Positions 27,401-33,827 of a DNA stretch of 45,352 nt are shown one piece after another. The translations under genes and the position numbers were made by a program. The notes beneath the pieces are model-generated. The model did not search any database. It was not told the origin of the DNA and saw only the letters and a program-made list of their open reading frames with translations. Every line of letters starts with the position of its first letter. Position 1 is the first letter of the stretch. This stretch comes from an uncultured Bacteroidales bacterium (lineage in GTDB: Bacteria > Bacteroidota > Bacteroidia > Bacteroidales > F082), in contig CAMVCZ010000024.1 of assembly GCA_947166105.1 (NCBI GenBank), positions 1 through 45,352 of the forward strand, written 5' to 3'.

Positions 27401-27681
27401 TTGAAATAGTGAAAGAGTATAAAACGGCAATACTCAAGCAGATAAGCGATGCAAAAGTTTATCTTTACGGGTCATATAGCAAAGGCACGGCCCGTCCTGA
27501 AAGCGATATTGATGTGGCCGTTGTCGTTCCTGCGGTTCAAGACGATTGGTTGGATGTTTCAACTACGCTTTGGTTGCTTGCCCCGCAAATCAATTGTCTA
27601 ATTGAGCCAGTATTAATCGACCAACGTTTTCCTTCGCCATTATACGATGATGTTATGCGTACGGGCATCGCGATAGCATAA
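27382..27681 (+). CDS. MNT-type minimal nucleotidyltransferase (antitoxin-like)
   Basis: 99 residues, normal for the family. The nucleotidyltransferase motif is intact: YLYGSYSKGTARPESDIDVAVV, with GS and the metal-binding D-x-D. In HEPN/MNT modules this protein neutralises the HEPN ribonuclease, in studied cases by AMPylating it. Here the partner is reduced to a 33-residue remnant, so the gene looks like an orphan antitoxin. Start ATG lies within the remnant's last codons. Could also be a free-standing nucleotidyltransferase with another target. Confidence 0.8.
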   Translation: MDKEQVIEIVKEYKTAILKQISDAKVYLYGSYSKGTARPESDIDVAVVVPAVQDDWLDVSTTLWLLAPQINCLIEPVLIDQRFPSPLYDDVMRTGIAIA

Positions 27682-27699
27682 TTAGTTGGATTATTATCA

Positions 27700-28533
27700 T
27701 CATTTCAGTATCCCCTCCAATGCCGCCCGAAATTCTGGCATTGGGCAGTGCGTGTCGCGCTCGATGATGAGTGTTTTGAGTCCGGCGAAGGGCAAGATTT
27801 TCTTTTCTATTTCATTGAGGGTAAGGTTCTTGCCGAAATAGGCAGGGGCAAAGGCTTTCCAAAACCTGATGGAAGTGGTTTTCTCCATGTGGAAAGTTTC
27901 GCGGATGAAGTCTTCGTGGCTGAGTTTGCAACTCAGGTAAACCATGCCCGCATCGAAAAGAGGATTGCCGTAGCAGAAGTCACCTAAATCGATGAAATAG
28001 CGTTGGTTGGGCGTGAAGATGGCATTGGAAAACTGTAAGTCGCCGTGGATAGCTGTGTCAGTGTCGGGAACGCTGTCGATGAAGTTTCCAATCTTTTCCT
28101 TTTCGTTTGTCGTGAAAAACGGGTTCTCTGCCAAAAGTCTATGGTAGCGATCTTTTACATTTTCAAATTGTTTCGTATCCACATGGGTTTCATGCAGTTG
28201 CAGGCACATTTGTGCAAATTCCTCAGCGTATTGTTCCACCTTTTCGGGATGGTCGCCCGTGGCACGAGAATAGGAAACTTTGTTCAAAATGCGTCGGAAT
28301 CTGATGCCATAGCGGCCGTCCTCGGTCACCACGTAGTCACCGGGTTCGGGCGTGGAAATGCCTGACTCATAAACCATTCGGGCAAGTCTCATTTCGTCCA
28401 ACGGCTGCTGGATTTTTCCGGGGAAATAGAGTTTGAGCATTACCGTCGGGTCGGTCTTGTGGTCGTAACTCTCGCCGTTGGCCCCGCCGCCACTGAGGAC
28501 ATAGTCGTCCAACGAAATTTTGATGGCTTCCAT
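27700..28533 (-). CDS. TIGR02172-family phosphotransferase-like protein
   Basis: 277 residues with an aminoglycoside-phosphotransferase/kinase-like fold. Features: an N-terminal lobe GGGANGESYDHK...VMLKLYFPG providing a nucleotide-binding Lys; AIHGDLQFSNAIF as the catalytic loop (HGD-x-x-x-N); and YFIDLGDFCYGNPLFDAG as the metal-binding segment (usual D-F-G equivalent IDLGD). These match the TIGR02172 family known from Fibrobacter and Bacteroidetes. Substrate unknown; a role in antibiotic resistance is not implied. Convergent with the MNT gene, divergent from the signalling operon. Confidence 0.8.
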   Translation of the reverse strand: MEAIKISLDDYVLSGGGANGESYDHKTDPTVMLKLYFPGKIQQPLDEMRLARMVYESGISTPEPGDYVVTEDGRYGIRFRRILNKVSYSRATGDHPEKVEQYAEEFAQMCLQLHETHVDTKQFENVKDRYHRLLAENPFFTTNEKEKIGNFIDSVPDTDTAIHGDLQFSNAIFTPNQRYFIDLGDFCYGNPLFDAGMVYLSCKLSHEDFIRETFHMEKTTSIRFWKAFAPAYFGKNLTLNEIEKKILPFAGLKTLIIERDTHCPMPEFRAALEGILK

Positions 28534-28557
28534 TTGCTACGGTTTGGATTTCTGCGA

Positions 28558-28565
28558 CAAAAGTA
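28558..28565 (-). promoter_or_regulatory. Promoter -7 element (TACTTTTG), minus strand
   Basis: TACTTTTG on the minus strand, 24 bases before the start of the TIGR02172 gene at 28533. Confidence 0.6.
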
Positions 28566-28605
28566 GAAAAAAGATTCGGAAATCGTTTTGTTTTTCAAGT
28601 TTTTG

Positions 28606-28613
28606 TATTTTTG
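28606..28613 (+). promoter_or_regulatory. Promoter -7 element (TATTTTTG) of the partner-switch/ppGpp operon
   Basis: TATTTTTGC, 19 bases before the ATG at 28633. It overlaps a longer in-frame extension from 28588, supporting the shorter start. No other clear TAnnTTTG element was found in front of the four genes behind it. Confidence 0.65.
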
Positions 28614-28632
28614 CTGCAATTATTCTATTGAT

Positions 28633-29625
28633 ATGGGAGGCAAATCTTTTTCGGGCAGACTGACTTTGAGAATCATCGGTATCATGTCGTTGATTACCAT
28701 CGTGTCACAATTTGTGATGGCCGTGGTTTCACAAATCATCATTGCCAAAGAAGTGACACGTCATCCCGGATTGGAGCAGCATCCGATAGATATTTTGCTC
28801 CATTCGCTGCCTATGCAGATTTCGTTGATTGTCATTGTGTTGGCAAGCATTGTGGTGATGTTTTTCGTTTGCCGTCGTGTCATCAGCCGAATGGCGAGTC
28901 CAGTCGATCGCATCGAGTCGGATCTGGTTTTGGCCCGCAAAATCCAGCTTGGGATGTTGCGCACCGATTTTCCCCCCATGTTATATGCGTTGCTCAATCC
29001 GGCCAAGAGGGTTGGCGGCGACCTGTACGACTTCACCATTAAAGACGACCAACTCTATTTTGCCATCGGCGATGTGTCGGGCAAGGGCATTGCTGCCTCG
29101 TTGGTGATGGCCATCACGAGGGTGATGCTCCGTTTCGTGGTGGGATCGGGGCTGCCTTTGGACGAGACTTTGCGTCGTATCAACGATGAATTCAGTGCAA
29201 CCAATAAAACAGGCATGTTTGTGACCCTGTTTGTCGCCCGCGTCGACTTGAAAACGGGCCACATGGACTTCTGCAATGCGGGTCACAATCCCATCCTCGT
29301 CATCCCGCCTGATGCTGAGCCTTATTTCCTCAAATGCAAAACGAATATCGCCATTGGCATGTTCGAGAAATTCAACTACGAGGCGGAACAGATTGACCTG
29401 AAGCAGGGTACGCGAATCATTGCCTATACCGATGGCGTGACCGAAGCCGAAAAAGTCGACCAAAGCCTGTATGGAAACGAGCGTCTGTTGGAATGGTCGA
29501 AGACATTGAAAAACAACGAATTAATTGAAAAAGATGTGGTTGAACGCCTTTATGCTTCGGTTCAAACCTTTGCCGAAGGCAATCCACAGAATGACGACAT
29601 AACCATTGTTAGTTTACGATTATGA
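28633..29625 (+). CDS. Membrane SpoIIE/RsbU-type PP2C serine phosphatase
   Basis: 330 residues. Two transmembrane segments (~14-36 and ~62-85) bracket a ~25-residue external loop; a short HAMP-like linker (RRVISRMASPVDRIESDL) leads to the SpoIIE phosphatase domain (~95-330). All metal and catalytic motifs are present: GGDLYDF, GDVSGKGIAASLVMA, CNAGHNP, YTDGVTEA and NDDITIVSLR. It should dephosphorylate a STAS-domain antagonist, presumably the one encoded at 30090, when an envelope or membrane signal is sensed. The stop overlaps the next start (ATGA). First gene of a five-gene operon that ends with (p)ppGpp enzymes. Confidence 0.9.
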   Translation: MGGKSFSGRLTLRIIGIMSLITIVSQFVMAVVSQIIIAKEVTRHPGLEQHPIDILLHSLPMQISLIVIVLASIVVMFFVCRRVISRMASPVDRIESDLVLARKIQLGMLRTDFPPMLYALLNPAKRVGGDLYDFTIKDDQLYFAIGDVSGKGIAASLVMAITRVMLRFVVGSGLPLDETLRRINDEFSATNKTGMFVTLFVARVDLKTGHMDFCNAGHNPILVIPPDAEPYFLKCKTNIAIGMFEKFNYEAEQIDLKQGTRIIAYTDGVTEAEKVDQSLYGNERLLEWSKTLKNNELIEKDVVERLYASVQTFAEGNPQNDDITIVSLRL

Positions 29626-30041
29626 AAAAGAAACGATTTAATCCCATCACCGACCGGAGCAGCGAAATCATCACTTTTCTGATGGCTTCGCCCGACATGC
29701 CCGACGATGCAGACCTGCGTTTCAAGATTGAACTTTCTATCGAGGAAGCCGTTGAAAATGTGGTGCGCTATGCCTATGAAGGCGGCATCGGTTGGCTTGA
29801 GGCGGGTACGGATTTGGATGATAAGTCATTGATACTCACCATCGAACTGCGCGATGCTGGCAAGCCTTTCAATCCACTCGAAGAAGCCGACCCCGACATC
29901 ACGCTTTCGGCGAATGAGCGTCCCGTTGGCGGCCTCGGCATTTACCTCTGCAAACAGATGATGGACAGCATCACCTATCGCTATGAGGACGGCAACAATG
30001 TGCTCATAATGAAGAAATTAGTCAGCCCTGAAAGGGCGTAA
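29622..30041 (+). CDS. RsbW/SpoIIAB-like anti-sigma regulatory serine kinase
   Basis: 139 residues of the HATPase_c_2 class. N-box: FKIELSIEEAVENVVRYAY; G1 box: IELRDAGKPFNP; G2 box: RPVGGLGIYLCKQMMD. In partner switching this kinase phosphorylates the STAS antagonist and, when free, sequesters a target (a sigma factor or another effector). No sigma factor gene is in the operon, so the target is unknown and may be the downstream ppGpp enzymes. Its last codons (SPERA plus stop) lie inside a dispersed repeat, so its natural C-terminus may have been altered. Confidence 0.88.
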   Translation: MKKKRFNPITDRSSEIITFLMASPDMPDDADLRFKIELSIEEAVENVVRYAYEGGIGWLEAGTDLDDKSLILTIELRDAGKPFNPLEEADPDITLSANERPVGGLGIYLCKQMMDSITYRYEDGNNVLIMKKLVSPERA

Positions 30042-30077
30042 CACTACAACCCGACGTTTCATGTCGGGGGCAAACAA
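30024..30077. repeat. Two-hairpin dispersed repeat, copy 2 (3' end of the rsbW-like gene)
   Basis: On the minus strand it shares, in order, TTGTTTGCCCC, CGGGTTGT and CGCCCTT-CAGGGCT with 18252-18314. It holds two hairpins, AGCCCTGAAAGGGC and CCCGACGTTTCATGTCGGG. It supplies the stop codon of the upstream gene and fills the gap to the STAS gene. Confidence 0.75.
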
Positions 30078-30089
30078 GAAGTGAAGAAT

Positions 30090-30392
30090 ATGAACATTAC
30101 CATAAACAAACAAGGCGGAAAAACCCTCGTTGTGCTTGACGGGCGTATCGACAGTTCGAATTCCGACCGATTCCAAAAGGACATGGCACCGCTGATGGAA
30201 GGCGACAGCCCCGACATCGACATCGACTGTGGGGGAATGACTTACACTTCGTCGCAGGGCCTGCGCATTTTCCTTTTGCTGCAAAAAAGTGTGATGGCAC
30301 GCAAAGGCAAATTGGTGATGCGCAACATGAATTCCCACGTGAAAGAGGTCTTCGACATCACAGGTTTTTCAAATATCATCACCATCATCTAA
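30090..30392 (+). CDS. STAS-domain anti-sigma factor antagonist (RsbV/SpoIIAA-like)
   Basis: 100 residues from the ATG at 30090 (an in-frame GTG at 30081 would add three). STAS fold: MNITINKQGGKTLVVLDGRI, then DIDIDCGGMTYTSSQGLRIF, where the Ser of the TSSQG loop is the expected phosphorylation site, and a C-terminal DITGFSNIITI. It should bind the RsbW-like kinase when unphosphorylated and release that kinase's target. The SAS gene begins five bases after its stop, linking the switch to (p)ppGpp genes in one transcript. Confidence 0.9.
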   Translation: MNITINKQGGKTLVVLDGRIDSSNSDRFQKDMAPLMEGDSPDIDIDCGGMTYTSSQGLRIFLLLQKSVMARKGKLVMRNMNSHVKEVFDITGFSNIITII

Positions 30393-30397
30393 GAGCC

Positions 30398-31477
30398 ATG
30401 AAACGCAACATGCACACGGAGTTGCTGCTTGATGCCTATCACGAGCAACTTCCTCTTTATGAGAAACTTAAATCCATCGTCGTTGAGCAGATTTACACTT
30501 GCTTGCATGAAAACCATATCCGTATTGCCGGATTGGAATCCCGCATCAAGGAGGAGAAAAGTTTGGCGAACAAGTTGGAGTTGAAGGGCTATAAGTATCA
30601 TTCAATCAATGATGTAACGGATATTGTTGGCATTCGTGTCATCACATTTTTCAGTGATGAGGTGGACATTATTTCGGCTCTTGTGGAACAGATGTTCGAC
30701 ATTGATTGGGAAAACTCCGTCGACAAGCGCAAGTCTTTGGAAATCGACCGTTTCGGCTACATGTCGCTGCACTATATTTGCCGTTTGCCGGGGTCGATTT
30801 GCAAGGAGGCCGACATGCTGGAGCTGTGCCAAATCCGTTTTGAGTTGCAGATGCGGAGCGTGTTGCAACACATGTGGGCCAACATGTACCACGACATGGG
30901 CTACAAGAGTGATGTGGAAATCCCCGTTGAGTATCAGCGCAATATGAACCGCTTGGCGGGCATGTTGGAGTTGGCCGACGAGCAGTTTAGCCGTATTCGC
31001 AGGGAGATTAACGATTACCGCCGCAATGTGCAATCGCTTGTGGCGACAGGCAATTTCGACGAAGTTCCCTTAAACGGCGATACCTTCCGCAGTTATCTTG
31101 ACTTGAAACCCTACCAGCGTTTGATGGAGAAAATCGCGGCCATTAATCAGGCGGAGATTTACGAGGACAGCCTGATACCGTATTATAACGTGTTGTTGCA
31201 CATGGGCATGAAGACCGTAGGCGATATTGAGCGGTTGCGCAACAAGTACAGTGACGGAGCCTATCAGTTGGCGCTCCTCCAATTGGCAGGCACGGGTCTC
31301 GACATTGTGGCCTATTCGGTGGCTCTGCAAAACATTTGCATCGTGGCTATTCTCAAACAGGGTTTCGGCGAGGCGGGATTGATACGCCTTTTCGCTGCCC
31401 TTTACGGCGAAAGTGCCTACAATGCACAACGCGCCGAGCGTGTTTTTGAGCAAGCCCGAAAAATCAATTTAGTGTGA
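30398..31477 (+). CDS. Stand-alone RelA/SpoT-domain (p)ppGpp synthetase with helical C-terminal extension
   Basis: 359 residues. Residues ~30-215 form a RelA/SpoT synthetase domain: SRIKEEKSLANKLELKGYKY for ATP binding, TDIVGIRVITFF with the expected metal-binding Asp, FGYMSLHYI with the guanine-stacking Tyr, and RFELQMRSVLQHMWANM-HDMGYK with the catalytic Glu. It has no TGS or ACT domain, so it is a small alarmone synthetase rather than a full Rel. It is longer than usual SAS enzymes (about 200-260 residues): residues ~220-359 are a helical, unnamed extension (LMEKIAAINQAEIYED, LLHMGMKTVGDIERL). The HD hydrolase gene starts five bases after its stop. Confidence 0.88.
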   Translation: MKRNMHTELLLDAYHEQLPLYEKLKSIVVEQIYTCLHENHIRIAGLESRIKEEKSLANKLELKGYKYHSINDVTDIVGIRVITFFSDEVDIISALVEQMFDIDWENSVDKRKSLEIDRFGYMSLHYICRLPGSICKEADMLELCQIRFELQMRSVLQHMWANMYHDMGYKSDVEIPVEYQRNMNRLAGMLELADEQFSRIRREINDYRRNVQSLVATGNFDEVPLNGDTFRSYLDLKPYQRLMEKIAAINQAEIYEDSLIPYYNVLLHMGMKTVGDIERLRNKYSDGAYQLALLQLAGTGLDIVAYSVALQNICIVAILKQGFGEAGLIRLFAALYGESAYNAQRAERVFEQARKINLV

Positions 31478-31482
31478 AAACC

Positions 31483-32046
31483 ATGAATAATCCATTGGAA
31501 ACCAGTTTTTTCGATAAGGCTGCAAAGTTTGCCATAGAAGCCCACAGCGGCACTGAGCGGCGCTGCAAAGGCTATCCCTATATCATCCATCCCATGGAGG
31601 CCGTTGCCATTGTGGCCACTATGACCAACGATCAAGAAATGTTGGCTGCTGCCATCTTGCATGACGTGGTGGAAGATACCGACGTGACCCTTGAGCAAAT
31701 CCGCGATGAGTTTGGCGACCGTGTGGCCACGCTCGTCCAACATGAAACCGCACCCGACGACGAAAACCTGACTTGGCGCGAGAAGAAGTCGATACAAGTG
31801 GAACAACTGGCCGCCGCGCCCATCGACAGCAAGATTGTTGCCCTCGGCGACAAGCTCTCCAACATGCAAGGCATTGCCTTGGACTATCGTCAAGTTGGCG
31901 ATGCGGTTTGGAGTCGCTTTCATGCCCCAAACGGAAAGCCCGATGTGGAGTGGTATTACCGCTCACTCGCAAAGGCTCTGTCGGAGTTGTCGGAATTGGC
32001 TGCTTATCAGGGTTTTGTGAAGTTGTTGGGAGAGACTTTCGGATAG
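31483..32046 (+). CDS. Stand-alone HD-domain (p)ppGpp hydrolase (Mesh1/SAH-like)
   Basis: 187 residues from the ATG at 31483; an in-frame GTG at 31474 overlaps the previous stop. Single HD domain like Mesh1: KFAIEAHSGTERR, GYPYIIHPMEAVAIV, the metal-binding LHDVVEDTDVTLEQI, and VALGDKLSNMQGIALD. It should remove pyrophosphate from the 3' position of (p)ppGpp in the cytoplasm. Placed directly after the synthetase, it gives the operon both directions of alarmone metabolism. Could alternatively act on another nucleotide. Its stop abuts the convergent DUF1343 gene with no terminator between. Confidence 0.88.
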   Translation: MNNPLETSFFDKAAKFAIEAHSGTERRCKGYPYIIHPMEAVAIVATMTNDQEMLAAAILHDVVEDTDVTLEQIRDEFGDRVATLVQHETAPDDENLTWREKKSIQVEQLAAAPIDSKIVALGDKLSNMQGIALDYRQVGDAVWSRFHAPNGKPDVEWYYRSLAKALSELSELAAYQGFVKLLGETFG

Positions 32047-33291
32047 TCAATACATCAGATACTTCGCACGAATCGCCCTGAAAGCCTCAAGGTCGTTTTG
32101 CCATGAATCGCGGATTTCGTCTGCGCTTTTTCCGTTTTCGATGTCGCGCTGCAATTGCTGGTCGCCTGAAAGTTTCACGAAGTAATTGTTGAAGAAGTTC
32201 TTGTCTTTCAGTTGCTGGTAAGCCTCAATGAGCCATTCCAAATACAATTGATTGGCATTGAGCGCGTAATCGTGGGCAAATTCAACCAAGTTTTCACCAC
32301 GGCAACGTTGTCCTTCAAGCAATGGTTTTGAGGCTCCACTTGTGCTTTTTGGCGTGAAAGTGAAACTGCCGCGCATATTGGGATGGCCATAAATCTGGAA
32401 AGGCGTTTCGGTGCCGCGCCCGATGCTGACGATGGTGCCTTCAAAGAAACAAAGGGTGGGGTAAAGGTACACCGATTCCCAGTTGGGCAGGTTGGGCGAG
32501 GGGCGCACGGGCAACTCATAAATGGCATTGCGGTTGTATTTATTAATAGGTATCACGGTGAGGTCGCAGCGGATGCCGTTTTTCAGCCAGCCTTCGCCGT
32601 TTACCATTTTGGCATACTCGCCGATGGTCATGCCATAAACCACAGGCACTTGGTGTAGTCCCACAAACGATTGGTTTTCAGATTTCAAAACGGAACCATC
32701 AACATAAAAACCATTCGGATTGGGTCGGTCGAGGACGATGACAGGAAGGTTGTTTTCGGCGGCGGCTTCCATGACGTAGGTCATGGTGGAGATGTAGGTG
32801 TAGAAACGCACGCCAACATCTTGCAAATCAAAGAGAATCAGGTCGATGCTTTGAAGCATTTCGGGCGTGGGTTTCTTGTTTTTGCCGTAAAGCGACACGA
32901 TGGGCAGGCCCGTTTTCTCGTCCTTGCCGCTGTGTACCTTCGCGCCTGCATCAGCCGTGCCACGGAAACCATGCTCGGGCGTGTAGATTTTCCGCACATC
33001 CACGCCCAAAGAAAGCAACGTGTCCACCAAATGCGTTGCTCCAACAATGCTCGTCTGGTTGCCGACCACACCAACTCGTTTTCCTTGCAGAAGTGGCAGA
33101 TAATCATCCATTTGCATAGCGGCGGAAACATAGTGTTCCTTGTCGATGAAAGCAAGTTGAGACGTTACCAAAACGGCTGGCTTTTGCGTTTTGATTCTGT
33201 TGTTTGGCTCGTTGTCCATCTTGAAGATTTGGGCTTGGGCTTGCGCAAGGAAAGCGCATAGCAGCAGGGCGAAAAAGGATTGTCTTTTCAT
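32047..33291 (-). CDS. namZ: DUF1343 protein, NamZ-like exo-beta-N-acetylmuramidase
   Basis: 414 residues with a signal peptide ~1-20 (KRQSFFALLLCAFLAQAQA). The DUF1343 domain carries GKRVGVVGNQTSI, YTPEHGFRGTADAGAKV with the Glu proposed as catalytic, FDLQDVGVRFYTYISTM, VLDRPNPNGFYVDG, and VPVVYGMTIGEYAKM. Characterised members (B. subtilis and Tannerella forsythia NamZ) release terminal MurNAc from peptidoglycan fragments, supporting cell-wall recycling. Expected to be periplasmic. Convergent with the (p)ppGpp hydrolase gene and divergent from the ncRNA candidate. Confidence 0.87.
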   Translation of the reverse strand: MKRQSFFALLLCAFLAQAQAQIFKMDNEPNNRIKTQKPAVLVTSQLAFIDKEHYVSAAMQMDDYLPLLQGKRVGVVGNQTSIVGATHLVDTLLSLGVDVRKIYTPEHGFRGTADAGAKVHSGKDEKTGLPIVSLYGKNKKPTPEMLQSIDLILFDLQDVGVRFYTYISTMTYVMEAAAENNLPVIVLDRPNPNGFYVDGSVLKSENQSFVGLHQVPVVYGMTIGEYAKMVNGEGWLKNGIRCDLTVIPINKYNRNAIYELPVRPSPNLPNWESVYLYPTLCFFEGTIVSIGRGTETPFQIYGHPNMRGSFTFTPKSTSGASKPLLEGQRCRGENLVEFAHDYALNANQLYLEWLIEAYQQLKDKNFFNNYFVKLSGDQQLQRDIENGKSADEIRDSWQNDLEAFRAIRAKYLMY

Positions 33292-33311
33292 TTCAGAAGT
33301 GTTTTGTTTTG

Positions 33312-33319
33312 CAAAAATA
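33312..33319 (-). promoter_or_regulatory. Promoter -7 element (TATTTTTG) of the DUF1343 gene
   Basis: On the minus strand TATTTTTG lies 20 bases before the start at 33291. Confidence 0.6.
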
Positions 33320-33372
33320 TTGAAATTTATGCAAATTTAGTGCCTAAAGGTTTCGCCGAACCGATTTTTCCC

Positions 33373-33380
33373 TATTTTTG
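33373..33380 (+). promoter_or_regulatory. Promoter -7 element (TATTTTTG) of the structured RNA
   Basis: TATTTTTGCCCCCG; transcription would begin near 33387. No credible protein start follows for more than 250 bases, and the next 200 bases form nested stems. Confidence 0.6.
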
Positions 33381-33386
33381 CCCCCG

Positions 33387-33600
33387 AATTGGCTCGCCAG
33401 TTTGGACTTTATGAACTTTAGAAGCGTTATGCTTCTTTGTACTTGAGAACCTGCGAAATTTTCAAGTAAAATGATAAAGGAAGTCGTATAACGGCTTCAC
33501 GCTGTTTAGCGTGTGGCTGTTATTACATTCTTTATCATGGGTTTTTCGCAGGACCTTCAAGTACGATGTGATATAACACAGCGCACGCTTCTTTTGTTTG
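33387..33600 (+). ncRNA. Highly structured RNA candidate, rod-shaped (possibly 6S-like)
   Basis: Nested complementary arms, outermost first: GAAGCGT (33421-33427) with ACGCTTC (33585-33591); GTACTTGA (33439-33446) with TCAAGTAC (33557-33564); CCTGCGAAA (33450-33458) with TTTCGCAGG (33544-33552); ATGATAAAG (33471-33479) with CTTTATCAT (33530-33538); GTATAACGGC (33486-33495) with GCTGTTATTAC (33516-33526, one bulge, one wobble); and a tip CACGC-TGTTTA-GCGTG. This makes one rod about 170 nt long with an asymmetric central bulge (33459-33470 against 33539-33543). Length, promoter placement and bulged-rod shape recall 6S RNA, but this is a shape-based guess; a leader of the downstream genes is the alternative. 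An alternative hairpin GAAGC-GTTAT-GCTTC exists at 33421-33435. Confidence 0.65.
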
Positions 33601-33652
33601 GTGTTGAATAATTGTAACTTATTATATAATAACTAATTAAAACATTATTCAA

Positions 33653-33814
33653 ATGAAAGAGCAACTTGAAAAAAGCTTGAAAAGGCAATGCTATGAGGCT
33701 CCTGAAGTGGAGGTTATAGCGATGGAAAATCAGGGTGTTTTATGTTCCTCAGTGGAAGATAACACAAGAGGAGGCACCGAAAGTATGAACATGACCGATG
33801 TCAATTGGCCGTAA
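33653..33814 (+). CDS. 53-residue conserved-type small peptide
   Basis: The frame begins MKEQLEKSLKRQCYEAPEVE and continues VIAMENQGVLCSSVED, ending in a polar G/T/N/D-rich tail (NTRGGTESMNMTDVNWP). Short Bacteroidetes ORFs with a charged start, a Y-x-x-P-x-(V/I)-E-V-(I/V) core, a hydrophobic turn ending LCSS or LLAGS, and a variable polar tail are common near surface-lipoprotein genes, but I know of no assigned function. No signal peptide. It lies between the ncRNA candidate and the lipoprotein gene, whose ATG follows 13 bases after its stop, so the two are probably co-transcribed. Confidence 0.65.
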   Translation: MKEQLEKSLKRQCYEAPEVEVIAMENQGVLCSSVEDNTRGGTESMNMTDVNWP

Positions 33815-33827
33815 AAACCTTAGACTT

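Noticed and set aside
33798..33827. Upstream ATG extending the mosaic lipoprotein by ten residues
   Set aside because: The extension overlaps the peptide gene and would spoil the lipoprotein signal; the Met at 33828 gives a proper signal with lipobox.
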